Assembly: GCA_002772195.1 (NCBI GenBank)
Contig: PCSG01000194.1
Location: 1 to 12,780 of the forward strand
DNA: 12,780 nucleotides
DNA from: Desulfobacterales bacterium CG23_combo_of_CG06-09_8_20_14_all_51_8
Lineage (GTDB): Bacteria > Desulfobacterota > Desulfobacteria > Desulfobacterales > Desulfosalsimonadaceae
Direction of reading: 5' to 3'
A program made the position numbers and the translations under genes. A model generated the notes under the pieces. It saw nothing but the letters and a program-made list of their open reading frames with translations. It ran no database searches and had not been told where the DNA came from. Below are positions 1-6,818 of this stretch, one piece after another (positions within the stretch are counted from its first letter, which is position 1; each line of letters begins with the position of its first letter).

Positions 1-111
1 CTGGTGGCCGGAGAATCCCCGGGATCAAAACTGGACAAGGCGATTGCGCTGGGGGTACCCATTATCAATGAAGCTGAACTCAAAACCTTGATTTCGTCCG
101 GACGGGTTTAA
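1..111 (+). CDS. ligA: NAD-dependent DNA ligase LigA, C-terminal end (partial)
   Basis: Only the last 36 codons and the TAA stop are inside the window; the gene enters from the left edge in frame 1. The peptide starts LVAGESPGSKLDKA, continues through IALGVPIINEAEL and ends ISSGRV. This is the tail of the BRCT domain that closes bacterial NAD-dependent DNA ligases: the G-E-x-P-G-S-K-x-x-K-A core, then an 'alGv.iinE.el..l' helix. LigA seals nicks between Okazaki fragments and in repair, using NAD+ as adenylate donor; the BRCT domain aids DNA binding. Other BRCT proteins (PARP, RFC) have a similar core, but this spacing and a stop shortly after the last helix are typical of LigA. An acylphosphatase gene follows 77 bp downstream on the same strand. 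Confidence 0.85.
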   Translation: MVAGESPGSKLDKAIALGVPIINEAELKTLISSGRV

Positions 112-138
112 ATATGACCGATGGTGAGCGTTTTAATA

Positions 139-157
139 TCCTCTGCGGTTCAGAGGA
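139..157 (+). other. Intercistronic hairpin between ligA and acylphosphatase
   Basis: TCCTCTG (139-145) pairs perfectly with CAGAGGA (151-157) around a 5-nt loop. No U-tract follows, so it is not a canonical intrinsic terminator. It could be an mRNA processing or stability structure in a ligA-acylphosphatase transcript, or chance. No function is supported beyond the visible stem. Confidence 0.35.
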
Positions 158-188
158 AACCCCATTGAAGTAAAGTGATGAATAGTCG

Positions 189-470
189 ATGAACGATAAA
201 AAATCAATCCACGTCATCATCAGTGGCCGGGTCCAGGGGGTTTTTTTCCGCATGGAGACCCTGAGAACGGCCAATCGTTACGGCGTGTGCGGATGGGTGC
301 GCAATCTACCGGACGGCAGGGTAGAGGCGGTTTTTGAGGGGATGCCGGAAAACGTGAATCAAGTCCTTGTCTGGTGCAAAACAGGGCCCCCAATGGCCGC
401 TGTAGCGGATGTCACCATTGAAGAGATGGCAGGCACGGCCGGGTTGACGGAGTTTATCATCCGTCGTTAG
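189..470 (+). CDS. acyP: Acylphosphatase
   Basis: 93 aa, the normal size for acylphosphatase, a small cytoplasmic alpha/beta-sandwich enzyme that hydrolyses carboxyl-phosphate bonds such as acetyl-phosphate or 1,3-bisphosphoglycerate. The signature is clear: ISGRVQGVFFR (residues 11-21) forms the phosphate-binding loop and supplies the catalytic Arg21, and GWVRNLPDGRVE (35-46) supplies the catalytic Asn39. The usual loop is GRVQGVGFR; here the second-last Gly is Phe (GVFFR), a mild variant that keeps the arginine. The ATG at 189 is the furthest upstream possible start because an in-frame TAG lies at 183-185. The ribosome-binding site is poor (GAAG/AAGTGAT upstream). The gene lies 77 bp after ligA, perhaps on the same transcript, and ends before the strong stem-loop at 514-558. 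Confidence 0.92.
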   Translation: MNDKKSIHVIISGRVQGVFFRMETLRTANRYGVCGWVRNLPDGRVEAVFEGMPENVNQVLVWCKTGPPMAAVADVTIEEMAGTAGLTEFIIRR

Positions 471-513
471 ATTCTTTAATTCTGAAAATCTGAAGACAAT
501 CCCTCAGAATCAA

Positions 514-558
514 AAAACGGGGCGCAATGATGGAAGCTGCATCATTGCGCCCCGTTTT
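514..558. terminator. Bidirectional intrinsic terminator between acyP and the HU gene
   Basis: A 19-bp perfect inverted repeat: the left arm 514-532 and the right arm 540-558 are exact reverse complements, with a 7-nt loop (GAAGCTG, 533-539). The core is CGGGGCGCAATGATG. The arms end in A4/T4; a plus-strand transcript ends TTTTG, and the minus-strand transcript gets six Us (A-run 512-517). It sits between the convergent acylphosphatase (+) and HU (-) stops and can terminate both. Confidence 0.9.
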
Positions 559-577
559 GAATTTGTGTTCTTTTCGA

Positions 578-850
578 CTAAACGGTTTCTTTTAAGGACT
601 TTCCGGGTTTGAATTTCACCACACTGCGCGCTTTAATTTTGATTGGAGCACCGGTCTGGGGGTTTCTTCCGGTTCTGGCTTTACGGCGAACTTTAGCAAA
701 GGTACCGAAGCCGACGAGAGTTACTTTGCCGTCTTTTTTCTTCAGCGTTTTGCTGACGCCGTCCATGAATGAATTGAGCGCGGCGGAAGCGGCAACTTTT
801 GAAATCCCTGCTTCTTTGGCCATTTTTTCTACCAATTCTGCCTTAGTCAT
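578..850 (-). CDS. hup: HU family DNA-binding protein
   Basis: 90 aa, exactly HU size. HU is a dimeric histone-like protein of the nucleoid that bends DNA without strong sequence preference. Visible features are the N-terminal helix start MTKAELVEKMA, the dimer core GKVTLVGFGTF (41-51), and the DNA-intercalating beta-arm with RTGRNPQTG (59-67), which contains the conserved R-N-P proline. It ends FKPGKSLKE-TV, as in HU alpha/beta. The IHF subunits, the nearest alternatives, usually carry other arm sequences, so HU is preferred. The start is supported by GGGAGG a few bases upstream of the ATG on the minus strand. The gene is monocistronic: its own promoter region lies upstream (about 906-934) and the strong terminator at 514-558 lies downstream. 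Confidence 0.95.
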   Translation of the reverse strand: MTKAELVEKMAKEAGISKVAASAALNSFMDGVSKTLKKKDGKVTLVGFGTFAKVRRKARTGRNPQTGAPIKIKARSVVKFKPGKSLKETV

Positions 851-905
851 TGTTCCCTCCCATTACATTAAAGTTTGTGGTTCAGGAAAACCCTGATTAG
901 TTGAC

Positions 906-934
906 ACGTTAAAGAAGGTTTTCGTGCTTGTCAA
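906..934 (-). promoter_or_regulatory. Candidate sigma70 promoter of the HU gene
   Basis: On the minus strand there is a perfect -35 TTGACA (929-934) followed, after 17 bp, by TAACGT (906-911), a weak -10 with only the key TA...T positions kept. The predicted start near 899 would give a leader of about 50 nt to the HU ATG. A second TTGACA on the plus strand (901-906) faces it, so the two hexamers form an inverted pair. The -35 and spacing are good and the -10 is poor. Confidence 0.4.
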
Positions 935-1359
935 TAGATAAAATGGGTTTTTACAATTTTTTTTTAAAAAAATAGGTTGCCAGCCTGCTGGGAAAGGGCA
1001 TTTTTGAAAATTAGTAAACATAGAAACACAGTTGTCATGGATTGAAAGGGATATAGTCCTTGAGTTCATCATTCCACGCATTTCATGCAGGATCGAAGAG
1101 ATTAAAAAAATTAAAAACCAAGTTTAGTTTTTGAATATTTATTTAAATAACAAGTTGTTATAAATATTTATAAAATTAATTCCTGATATATCAGTTAATT
1201 AAAGAAATCATAATTTAAATCTAATTTGACCTAATTTTTTAAGTCTATAGATAATTTTATCGTCCTAACGCGCCCTCATTGAACGATTGAATTTTTCCGA
1301 CTGTAAGTCTTAGAACCAGCGCAAAAAAAAATGAAAAAAAATCATCAAGCAACGGTCTT

Positions 1360-1380
1360 TTTTGGCGGATTTTGCCAAAA
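1360..1380 (-). terminator. Weak candidate terminator downstream of ftsY
   Basis: TTTTGGC (1360-1366) pairs with GCCAAAA (1374-1380) across a 7-nt loop. On the minus strand it lies about 70 nt after the ftsY stop. It is not followed at once by Us; an eight-T run comes about 16 nt later (1335-1342) and a longer run after that. It may be a poor intrinsic terminator of the smc-ftsY operon, or the real end may depend on Rho. Confidence 0.3.
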
Positions 1381-1450
1381 GCATGACCACTGTACGGAAA
1401 TTTGACCATAAAAACACTTGCGGGCCGTTTACAGGGCATTTGTGAAACGG

Positions 1451-2692
1451 TTAAAGAAGGGCGTCCACAAATAACGCGGGATCAAATTCCTGGAGATCAT
1501 CGAGCCCTTCGCCGATTCCGATATACCGGATGGGCACTTTCAAGGAGTCGCAGATACTGATGACAATGCCGCCTTTTGCCGTTCCATCCAGTTTCGTCAA
1601 CACGATGCCGGTGACCGGAATGTTTTCATTGAACAATTTTGCCTGGGACACGGCGTTCTGGCCCGTGGTGGCGTCTAACACCAGAAGGGTTTCGTGGGGC
1701 GCGGATGGGATTTTTTTGCTGATGCTGCGGTTGATTTTTTTCAGTTCTTCCATCAGGTTGACTTTGGTGTGAAGTCGGCCGGCCGTGTCAACGATAACCA
1801 CATCCATATCCCGGGCAAGCGCGGCTTCGATGCTGTCAAACGCCACGGCTGCGGGATCTGATTTGTCCCGATGTCTGACAATGTCCGCGTGGGATCGCTG
1901 GGCCCATATTTCCAGTTGTTCGGCGGCGGCGGCCCGGAATGTATCTGCGGCGGCCAGCAGCACTTTTTTGCCCTGCGCTGAATATTTGGCCGCCAGCTTT
2001 CCGATGAAGGTGGTTTTACCGACGCCGTTGACCCCGATGACCATAATAATGTGGGGTTTTTCATATGACGGCGTTGGTGTTTCAATATCCACAAGGGCGC
2101 GCATTTCCTGTTTCAACAGGGTTTTAAATGCATCGGCGCTTGAAATTTGACCGGCTTTTTTCTCGATGCCCTGCATGAGGGCCATGGTGGTGGTCACGCC
2201 GATGTCGGCGGTGATCAGGACTTCTTCGATTTCCTCGAGTACCTCCTGATCAATTTTCCGGTTACCGGACAAAATGGCATCAAACCGTTTGGAAAGGGAT
2301 TGCCGGGTCTTGGAAAGACCGGATTTGAGCCGCCCCAGAAAGCCTATGCCGTCCTCTTTTTCCCCAATCAAAGGCATTTCTTCCAGCGGGGTTATTTTTT
2401 CATCCGGGGATTCCGGCGCATAAAACGGCCGAAGTGCGGCGTCCGGTTCCAGATCCCTGAGTTTAGCATCTTCAGGCAATTTTTTAAAATCGGTTGGGAT
2501 GCTTTCATCGTCGGATTCAGGCATAGCAAGGGGTGCGACGCTCAGTTTCCGGCGCTTCCGGATTTTCGCGAATAGAAAAATGAGGCCGATGATGGCCGCA
2601 AGGCCGCAGATTTCGCGTACATAGGGATCGCTGGAAATGGATGCAAGGAAGTGGAGCCAGTCATTATATAGGTTGAGGAACTGTTCAATCAT
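1451..2692 (-). CDS. ftsY: Signal recognition particle receptor FtsY
   Basis: 413 aa. FtsY is the SRP receptor GTPase that docks ribosome-SRP complexes at the membrane for co-translational insertion. An N-terminal hydrophobic segment at about residues 28-43 (ICGLAAIIGLIFLF), followed by KIRKRRK, suggests a single membrane anchor with a cytoplasmic remainder, as in several delta-type FtsYs. A variable acidic A region follows to about residue 115, then the N helical bundle (about 120-205) and the GTPase G domain. The G motifs are all intact: GVNGVGKTT (220-228), DTFRAAA (250-256), DTAGR (302-306), TKLDG (366-370), and the closing GIGEGLDDLQEFD (391-403). Ffh is excluded because there is no M domain. 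The gene begins 15 bp after the smc stop, with an AAGG element about 10 nt before its ATG, so it is co-transcribed with smc, a pairing also known from Bacillus. Confidence 0.97.
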   Translation of the reverse strand: MIEQFLNLYNDWLHFLASISSDPYVREICGLAAIIGLIFLFAKIRKRRKLSVAPLAMPESDDESIPTDFKKLPEDAKLRDLEPDAALRPFYAPESPDEKITPLEEMPLIGEKEDGIGFLGRLKSGLSKTRQSLSKRFDAILSGNRKIDQEVLEEIEEVLITADIGVTTTMALMQGIEKKAGQISSADAFKTLLKQEMRALVDIETPTPSYEKPHIIMVIGVNGVGKTTFIGKLAAKYSAQGKKVLLAAADTFRAAAAEQLEIWAQRSHADIVRHRDKSDPAAVAFDSIEAALARDMDVVIVDTAGRLHTKVNLMEELKKINRSISKKIPSAPHETLLVLDATTGQNAVSQAKLFNENIPVTGIVLTKLDGTAKGGIVISICDSLKVPIRYIGIGEGLDDLQEFDPALFVDALL

Positions 2693-2707
2693 TTTAGATT
2701 GCCTTTT

Positions 2708-5700
2708 TTAATTCTGAATCGATGGTTTTGTTTCGCCGGATCGTTCCGACAGTTTTTCTATATTCACGGAGACCAGTTTCGACACCCCGCTTTCTCCCAT
2801 GGTGACGCCGAAGAGCATGTCCGCAAACTCCATGCTCGTTTTATTATGGGAGATCATGATGATCTGGGATTTTTCGCCGATAATTTTCAGCAGTTCATTA
2901 AACCGGTTGGTGTTGGCTTCGTCAAGGGGGGCGTCGATTTCGTCCAGGAGACAGTAAGATGCCGGGTTGATAAGAAAAGTTGAAAAAATAAACGCAATAG
3001 CGGACAGGGCTTTTTCGCCGCCGGACAAGAGACTCAGCCGGGTGACTTTTTTCCCGGGCGGGTGAATCATCAGCTCCACACCCGTTTCAAGAGGATTGGC
3101 GGGTTGGGTCAGCTCCAGCCAGGCCGATCCGCCGGCAAAAAGCCTGGGAAACATGGCCTTGAACTGTTCGTTGATTTTATCAAACATTTCCATGAATAAC
3201 TGCTGGGTGATGCGGTTTATTTTTTTGATCACCCGCTGCAGATCCTCCAGGGCGGCAACCAGATCATCCCGTTGCCGGGTTAAAAACTCGTAACGGTTTT
3301 TCTGCTCTTCATAGGCTTCGATTGCCCCCAGGTTGACATCGCCGATGCGGTCGATTTTTTTGCGAAACCCGGCCAGGGCGGCTTCGGTTTTTTCGATCGA
3401 AAAATCAGGCGATTGAACCGTCTCCCGAAATGCGGCCAGGACCGCGGCAAACGACTGGGAATAGCGTTCCAGGAAACGATTGATCACATTTTCCCGCTGG
3501 ATGGTGAGGCCGGAGAGTTCCAGTTCCAGTTGATGGACTTTCTGCCGGGTTTCTTCCATCCGGTTTCGGGTCAGGGCGAGGGTTTCATCGGTTCGGGTGA
3601 TTTCGTCGACAATCCTTTGGTAATCCGCATCATGGTCCAGAAGTTCCATGTCAAGGCGGTTCAGCCCTCCCTGGGTTTCGGATAATCTGTTTTCCATGTC
3701 CGCGATCTGGACGGCGGTCTGCTCTGTTTTATGTGTTTTGATGACAATATCTTTTTGGATCTGTTCGGCCTGGACAATCCCTTCGCGCTGGAATTCCCCG
3801 AGTCGTTTTAATGTTTTTTCCGTGTTATCCAGCTCCGCCTGCAACTTTGTAAACGAGAGTTTTAAATCCATTTCCGATTGATGGAACGCAGCGATTTTTT
3901 CGGATAATGAGGCGATGGATTCAGTTATCCGGGAAATTTCGTTTTCAACAGCCTTTTCCTGGTTCATAATTTCGGATAGGGCCGCGTCATGGGCGGTCAT
4001 TTCATCCTCGATATCGGTTTTTTCCCCCAGCAGTTTTTCTTTTTCAAGGCGGATGAGTTCATATTGGCTCAGGGCGTGTTTAAGGCTTTCACTTGCCTGA
4101 AACTGCTTTTTTTCTGCTTCCAGCATTTCCTTTTCCGCATGGTTTTTTTCCACCGTGAGTTTCTGAATGTCTGTTTCCAGATTTTTCACGGTGGTTTCCA
4201 GACGGGTTTGGATTTTTTGACCGGATTCAAGATCGGTTTCCAGTTGGCTTAAATTTTGATGCAATTCTTTGAGGGCCAGCTTTTTTTTATAAATTCCGGA
4301 TAATTTTTCCTGGCTGCCTCCCACCATCATACCGTTTGGAAACAAAATATCGCCTGTTTTCGTTACCACCCGGGAAAAGCTGTTCTTCGAAGCGCAGAGC
4401 GACAACGCATCTTCAAAATCTTCGACCACCGCCACACCGTGCAGCAGTCCGGCGATATTCTCATCAAATCCGGGCTTAACCGTTACGTGATGAATCAAGA
4501 GTCGGGGATCGGAGTCTCTCTGCGATGGCGGATCGCCGGTTTTTTCAAACGCAGATTCGGGAATAAACCCGCTGCGGCCGGAGTTGCTTTCTTTCAGATA
4601 AGAAATGGCTTTAATTCCGGCCTGCGGCTCATTGATGACAATATACTGAAGCGTTTCACCTAAGGCCGCCTCCAGAGCGATTTCAAATCCCGGGGCAGGT
4701 TCCAGGCCGTCGGCGGTGATGCCGATAATGCCGTTTTTTTCAGAAGGGGAAATATTTTCTGAATCCGTCGGAAAATGCTTCATGACCGATTTGACGCCGT
4801 CTTTATACCACTCATAGGCGTCATCCATTTTTTTTAAGGCATGGTATTCCGATCGGATCCGGTTGCGGTCATTGGTCATGAGAGTGACGGATTTTACCTG
4901 TTTTCCGAGCTCATCGCTCTGGCCGTTGAGAATTTCTTTTTTTTCAGAAATGCGAAGCTGGAAGCTTTCTTTCTGGTGGCCGATTTCCTGAAGGAGGGTT
5001 TCGGCCCCTTGCAGGTTCTTTTTTAATTTGATGGTTTTTTCCGCGAGTTCTTCCTCATCTTTTTGAATGCGCTGGATGCGCTGGCTAAGGTTTTCCCTGC
5101 TAGATTCCGCGTTTTTGAAAATATTTTGAAGCCGAAGTTTCTGGGTCATGACCTGCATCAGTTCTTTTTTGCGGGCTTCAAGGGCCTGCTGGGCCTCTTT
5201 CAGGCCGGAGCGGATGGTTTCGGATGCCGCGGATTTTTCTCCGAGTTCAACCTTTATCCCCTCGATTTCCAGGCCGATATTTTTTCTTTTGACCGTCTCT
5301 TCGGCGATTTCATCGCTGATTTTCTGATTCTTAGCGGAAAGATCCCGGGTGGCTGCTTCAAGACTGATGATTTCCGCAGCCAGTCTTTTTTCTTCGGCGC
5401 GCAGATATTTGAGATCGTTTTTAAGCTGATCCAAGGTTCTTTCCGCGTCGGATTTTTCCGTTTTTTTCCGGGAAATAATCTGATCCTTGGAAAACCGGTC
5501 GGACTTGATTTTGTCTAATGCCGCATTGAGCTTCGCCAATTCGGTTTCATGAAGGCCATCCGCTAGTTGTAAGTCAGCCAGCAGGGTTTCGGTGGTTGCG
5601 ATTTGAGCGGCGAACTGCTCATGGTAGTAAACCGTCACAAGGGTGTCGGATTTTTTAAGGCTTTCCCGGAAATCCTTATATGTCAGGGCCTTTCGCGCCT

Positions 5701-6334
5701 GGCGGCGCAGAATGGTCATCTGCTTGTGGATTTCCTCAATAATATCATTTAACCGCAGCAGGTTCTGGGTGGTGGAATTGACCTTAGTGATGGCTTCCGT
5801 TTTGCGGGTTTTATAGCGGGTGACCCCGGCGGCTTCCTCGATAAACGTCCGCCGTTCCTCAGGAGTGGCGTCCGTGATGGCGCCGATATTTCCCTGCTGG
5901 ACAATGGCGCAGGACTTGGCCCCCATGCCGCTGCCTAAAAATACATTATGAATGTCTTTCAGACGGCAGGGTTGTTTATTGATGAGATAGGCGCTTTCCC
6001 CGGACCTGAAAAGACGGCGGGTGATCATGATTTCCGTGAGCTGGCTGAAGCCGGGCTCCATGGTCTCGGGTGTGTCGTTGGAAAGGATGAGGGAAACTTC
6101 GGCGAGGTTGACGGGAAGTCGTTTGTCCGTTCCGGAAAAAATAACATCTCCCATTGATTTCCCCCGGAGCTGCTTGATGCTCTGTTCGCCCATGACCCAT
6201 TTGATGGCGTCGATGATGTTGCTTTTACCGCATCCGTTGGGGCCGACAATAGCGGATATACCGGCGGGAAAGTCGATGACGCTCTTTTCCGGAAAGGATT
6301 TGAATCCGATGATTTCAAGCCGTTTGAGCCGCAT
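2708..6334 (-). CDS. smc: Chromosome partition/condensation ATPase SMC
   Basis: 1208 aa, usual SMC length. SMC dimers, with ScpA and ScpB, form the bacterial condensin that extrudes DNA loops and helps separate sister origins. The architecture is complete: N-terminal head with MRLKRLEIIGFKSF and Walker A GPNGCGKSN (31-39), Q-loop near Gln121, a long heptad coiled coil (about 170-520), a hinge (about 533-665, beginning NGIIGITADGLEP and ending LFPNGMMVGG), the returning coil, then the C-terminal head. That head has the ABC signature LSGGEK (1103-1108), Walker B CLLDEID with catalytic Glu1132, D-loop DAPLDEANT and switch His1163. MukB and RecN are excluded by length and motifs. The ATG is the classic SMC N-terminus, yet no Shine-Dalgarno precedes it and a TATAAT lies 5 nt upstream. 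scpA and scpB are not in this window. ftsY follows 15 bp downstream. Confidence 0.97.
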   Translation of the reverse strand: MRLKRLEIIGFKSFPEKSVIDFPAGISAIVGPNGCGKSNIIDAIKWVMGEQSIKQLRGKSMGDVIFSGTDKRLPVNLAEVSLILSNDTPETMEPGFSQLTEIMITRRLFRSGESAYLINKQPCRLKDIHNVFLGSGMGAKSCAIVQQGNIGAITDATPEERRTFIEEAAGVTRYKTRKTEAITKVNSTTQNLLRLNDIIEEIHKQMTILRRQARKALTYKDFRESLKKSDTLVTVYYHEQFAAQIATTETLLADLQLADGLHETELAKLNAALDKIKSDRFSKDQIISRKKTEKSDAERTLDQLKNDLKYLRAEEKRLAAEIISLEAATRDLSAKNQKISDEIAEETVKRKNIGLEIEGIKVELGEKSAASETIRSGLKEAQQALEARKKELMQVMTQKLRLQNIFKNAESSRENLSQRIQRIQKDEEELAEKTIKLKKNLQGAETLLQEIGHQKESFQLRISEKKEILNGQSDELGKQVKSVTLMTNDRNRIRSEYHALKKMDDAYEWYKDGVKSVMKHFPTDSENISPSEKNGIIGITADGLEPAPGFEIALEAALGETLQYIVINEPQAGIKAISYLKESNSGRSGFIPESAFEKTGDPPSQRDSDPRLLIHHVTVKPGFDENIAGLLHGVAVVEDFEDALSLCASKNSFSRVVTKTGDILFPNGMMVGGSQEKLSGIYKKKLALKELHQNLSQLETDLESGQKIQTRLETTVKNLETDIQKLTVEKNHAEKEMLEAEKKQFQASESLKHALSQYELIRLEKEKLLGEKTDIEDEMTAHDAALSEIMNQEKAVENEISRITESIASLSEKIAAFHQSEMDLKLSFTKLQAELDNTEKTLKRLGEFQREGIVQAEQIQKDIVIKTHKTEQTAVQIADMENRLSETQGGLNRLDMELLDHDADYQRIVDEITRTDETLALTRNRMEETRQKVHQLELELSGLTIQRENVINRFLERYSQSFAAVLAAFRETVQSPDFSIEKTEAALAGFRKKIDRIGDVNLGAIEAYEEQKNRYEFLTRQRDDLVAALEDLQRVIKKINRITQQLFMEMFDKINEQFKAMFPRLFAGGSAWLELTQPANPLETGVELMIHPPGKKVTRLSLLSGGEKALSAIAFIFSTFLINPASYCLLDEIDAPLDEANTNRFNELLKIIGEKSQIIMISHNKTSMEFADMLFGVTMGESGVSKLVSVNIEKLSERSGETKPSIQN

Positions 6335-6463
6335 GGAAAATTATAACCACCCGGACATGCCGGAAAAAAGGTTCTGGATTTTGTTTATGTAAAATTTTAG
6401 GATGAAACCGGTTCGTTTTTGCGAGGTCATGCGAATGCCGTGTGTCCATTTTAAAATGTGTTC

Positions 6464-6492
6464 ATTTAACCTGAATACCCCCTGGTGTGCAA
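6464..6492 (-). promoter_or_regulatory. Candidate promoter for smc-ftsY
   Basis: On the minus strand TTGCAC (6487-6492) and TTAAAT (6464-6469) are separated by 17 bp. The -10 matches TATAAT at 4 of 6 positions and the -35 at only 3 of 6. It would give a leader of about 125 nt before the smc ATG. It competes with the TATAAT at 6340-6345. Neither is strong. Confidence 0.22.
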
Positions 6493-6549
6493 TAAAAAAT
6501 CTTCGCCATAAAAAACCTTCGATAGTCGCTTGAAATAAGCTTTTGAAAA

Positions 6550-6589
6550 GGGCGCCCCCGGGGATTGGAGCCCCGGTGCGACATCTCGC
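6550..6589. repeat. GC-rich hairpin cluster
   Basis: Three adjoining structures: the palindrome GGGCGCCC (6550-6557), a stem CCGGGG/CCCCGG (6558-6563 with 6571-6576, 7-nt loop ATTGGAG), and a small stem GCGA/TCGC (6578-6581 with 6586-6589, loop CATC). Neither strand has an adjacent U-tract suited to intrinsic termination. It stands out from the AT-richer sequence on both sides and may be a dispersed repeat element or a transcribed RNA structure; nothing in the window decides. Confidence 0.45.
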
Positions 6590-6818
6590 CAAAATATCTT
6601 GACTCATATAGCGGGATAGTTAAATATAATTCATCTTTAACAGCATCTTAACTGCGGTTTTTTCGTGTTCCCCGCGTTCCCAACCTTTTGCCCGGATAGG
6701 TCTTTTCTTTATCATGGGAAGAGTCCGGTTTTTTCGTTCGGGCTTGTCCGCGAACGGCCAAGGGTGCAACGGTTGTGATTTTTTTCCGCAAAACATCTGA
6801 GAAAAAGGAAGGGAGCCG

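Larger units (their letters stand above)
851..1450. other. 600-bp gap with an AT-rich island, no convincing gene
   Basis: This is the space between the HU start and the ftsY stop, both genes reading leftward. 851-935 holds the HU leader and promoter. By hand count, 1111-1260 is about 15% G+C (22 of 150), far below the GC-balanced genes around it. It contains three AT palindromes: TTATTTAAATAA (1139-1150), TTATAAATATTTATAA (1158-1173) and CTGATATATCAG (1183-1194). The two minus-strand ORFs here (863-1081 and 1257-1439) lack ribosome-binding sites and family resemblance. I see no tRNA, DnaA-box array or transposon end. Confidence 0.6.
6335..6818. other. Divergent intergenic region between smc and the aminotransferase operon
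   Basis: 484 bp with smc reading left and the aminotransferase reading right, so both promoters should lie here. Seen directly: a TATAAT on the minus strand 5 nt before the smc ATG (6340-6345), a weak minus-strand promoter at 6464-6492, a GC-rich hairpin cluster at 6550-6589, and a plus-strand TTGACT (6599-6604) with TATAAT (6625-6630) spaced 20 bp, too far for a standard sigma70 site. The minus-strand ORFs in the region (88 and 74 aa) lack ribosome-binding sites and recognisable motifs, and I do not call them genes. Confidence 0.55.

Noticed and set aside
971..995. CCAGC/GCTGG mini-hairpin followed on the minus strand by a T-run, as a terminator
   Set aside because: The stem is 5 bp with a 2-nt loop, the T-run is offset, and there is no gene upstream that it would serve.
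863..1081. 72-aa minus-strand ORF upstream of the HU gene
   Set aside because: It covers the HU leader and promoter, has no ribosome-binding site or family motif, and its composition looks like translated non-coding DNA.
1111..1260. AT-rich island as a replication origin
   Set aside because: No cluster of DnaA boxes (TTATNCACA type) and no dnaA, dnaN or rep gene nearby.
1257..1439. 60-aa minus-strand ORF after ftsY
   Set aside because: It spans poly-A/T tracts and the weak terminator stem; no ribosome-binding site or recognisable motif.
6341..6607. 88-aa minus-strand ORF ending just before the smc start
   Set aside because: No ribosome-binding site, no motif, and it reads through the GC-rich hairpin cluster. 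It could still be a translated repeat, but I cannot support a gene.
6599..6630. TTGACT and TATAAT on the plus strand as promoter of the aminotransferase operon
   Set aside because: The spacing is 20 bp, outside the normal 16-18. A promoter must be nearby, but this pair is not a good one.
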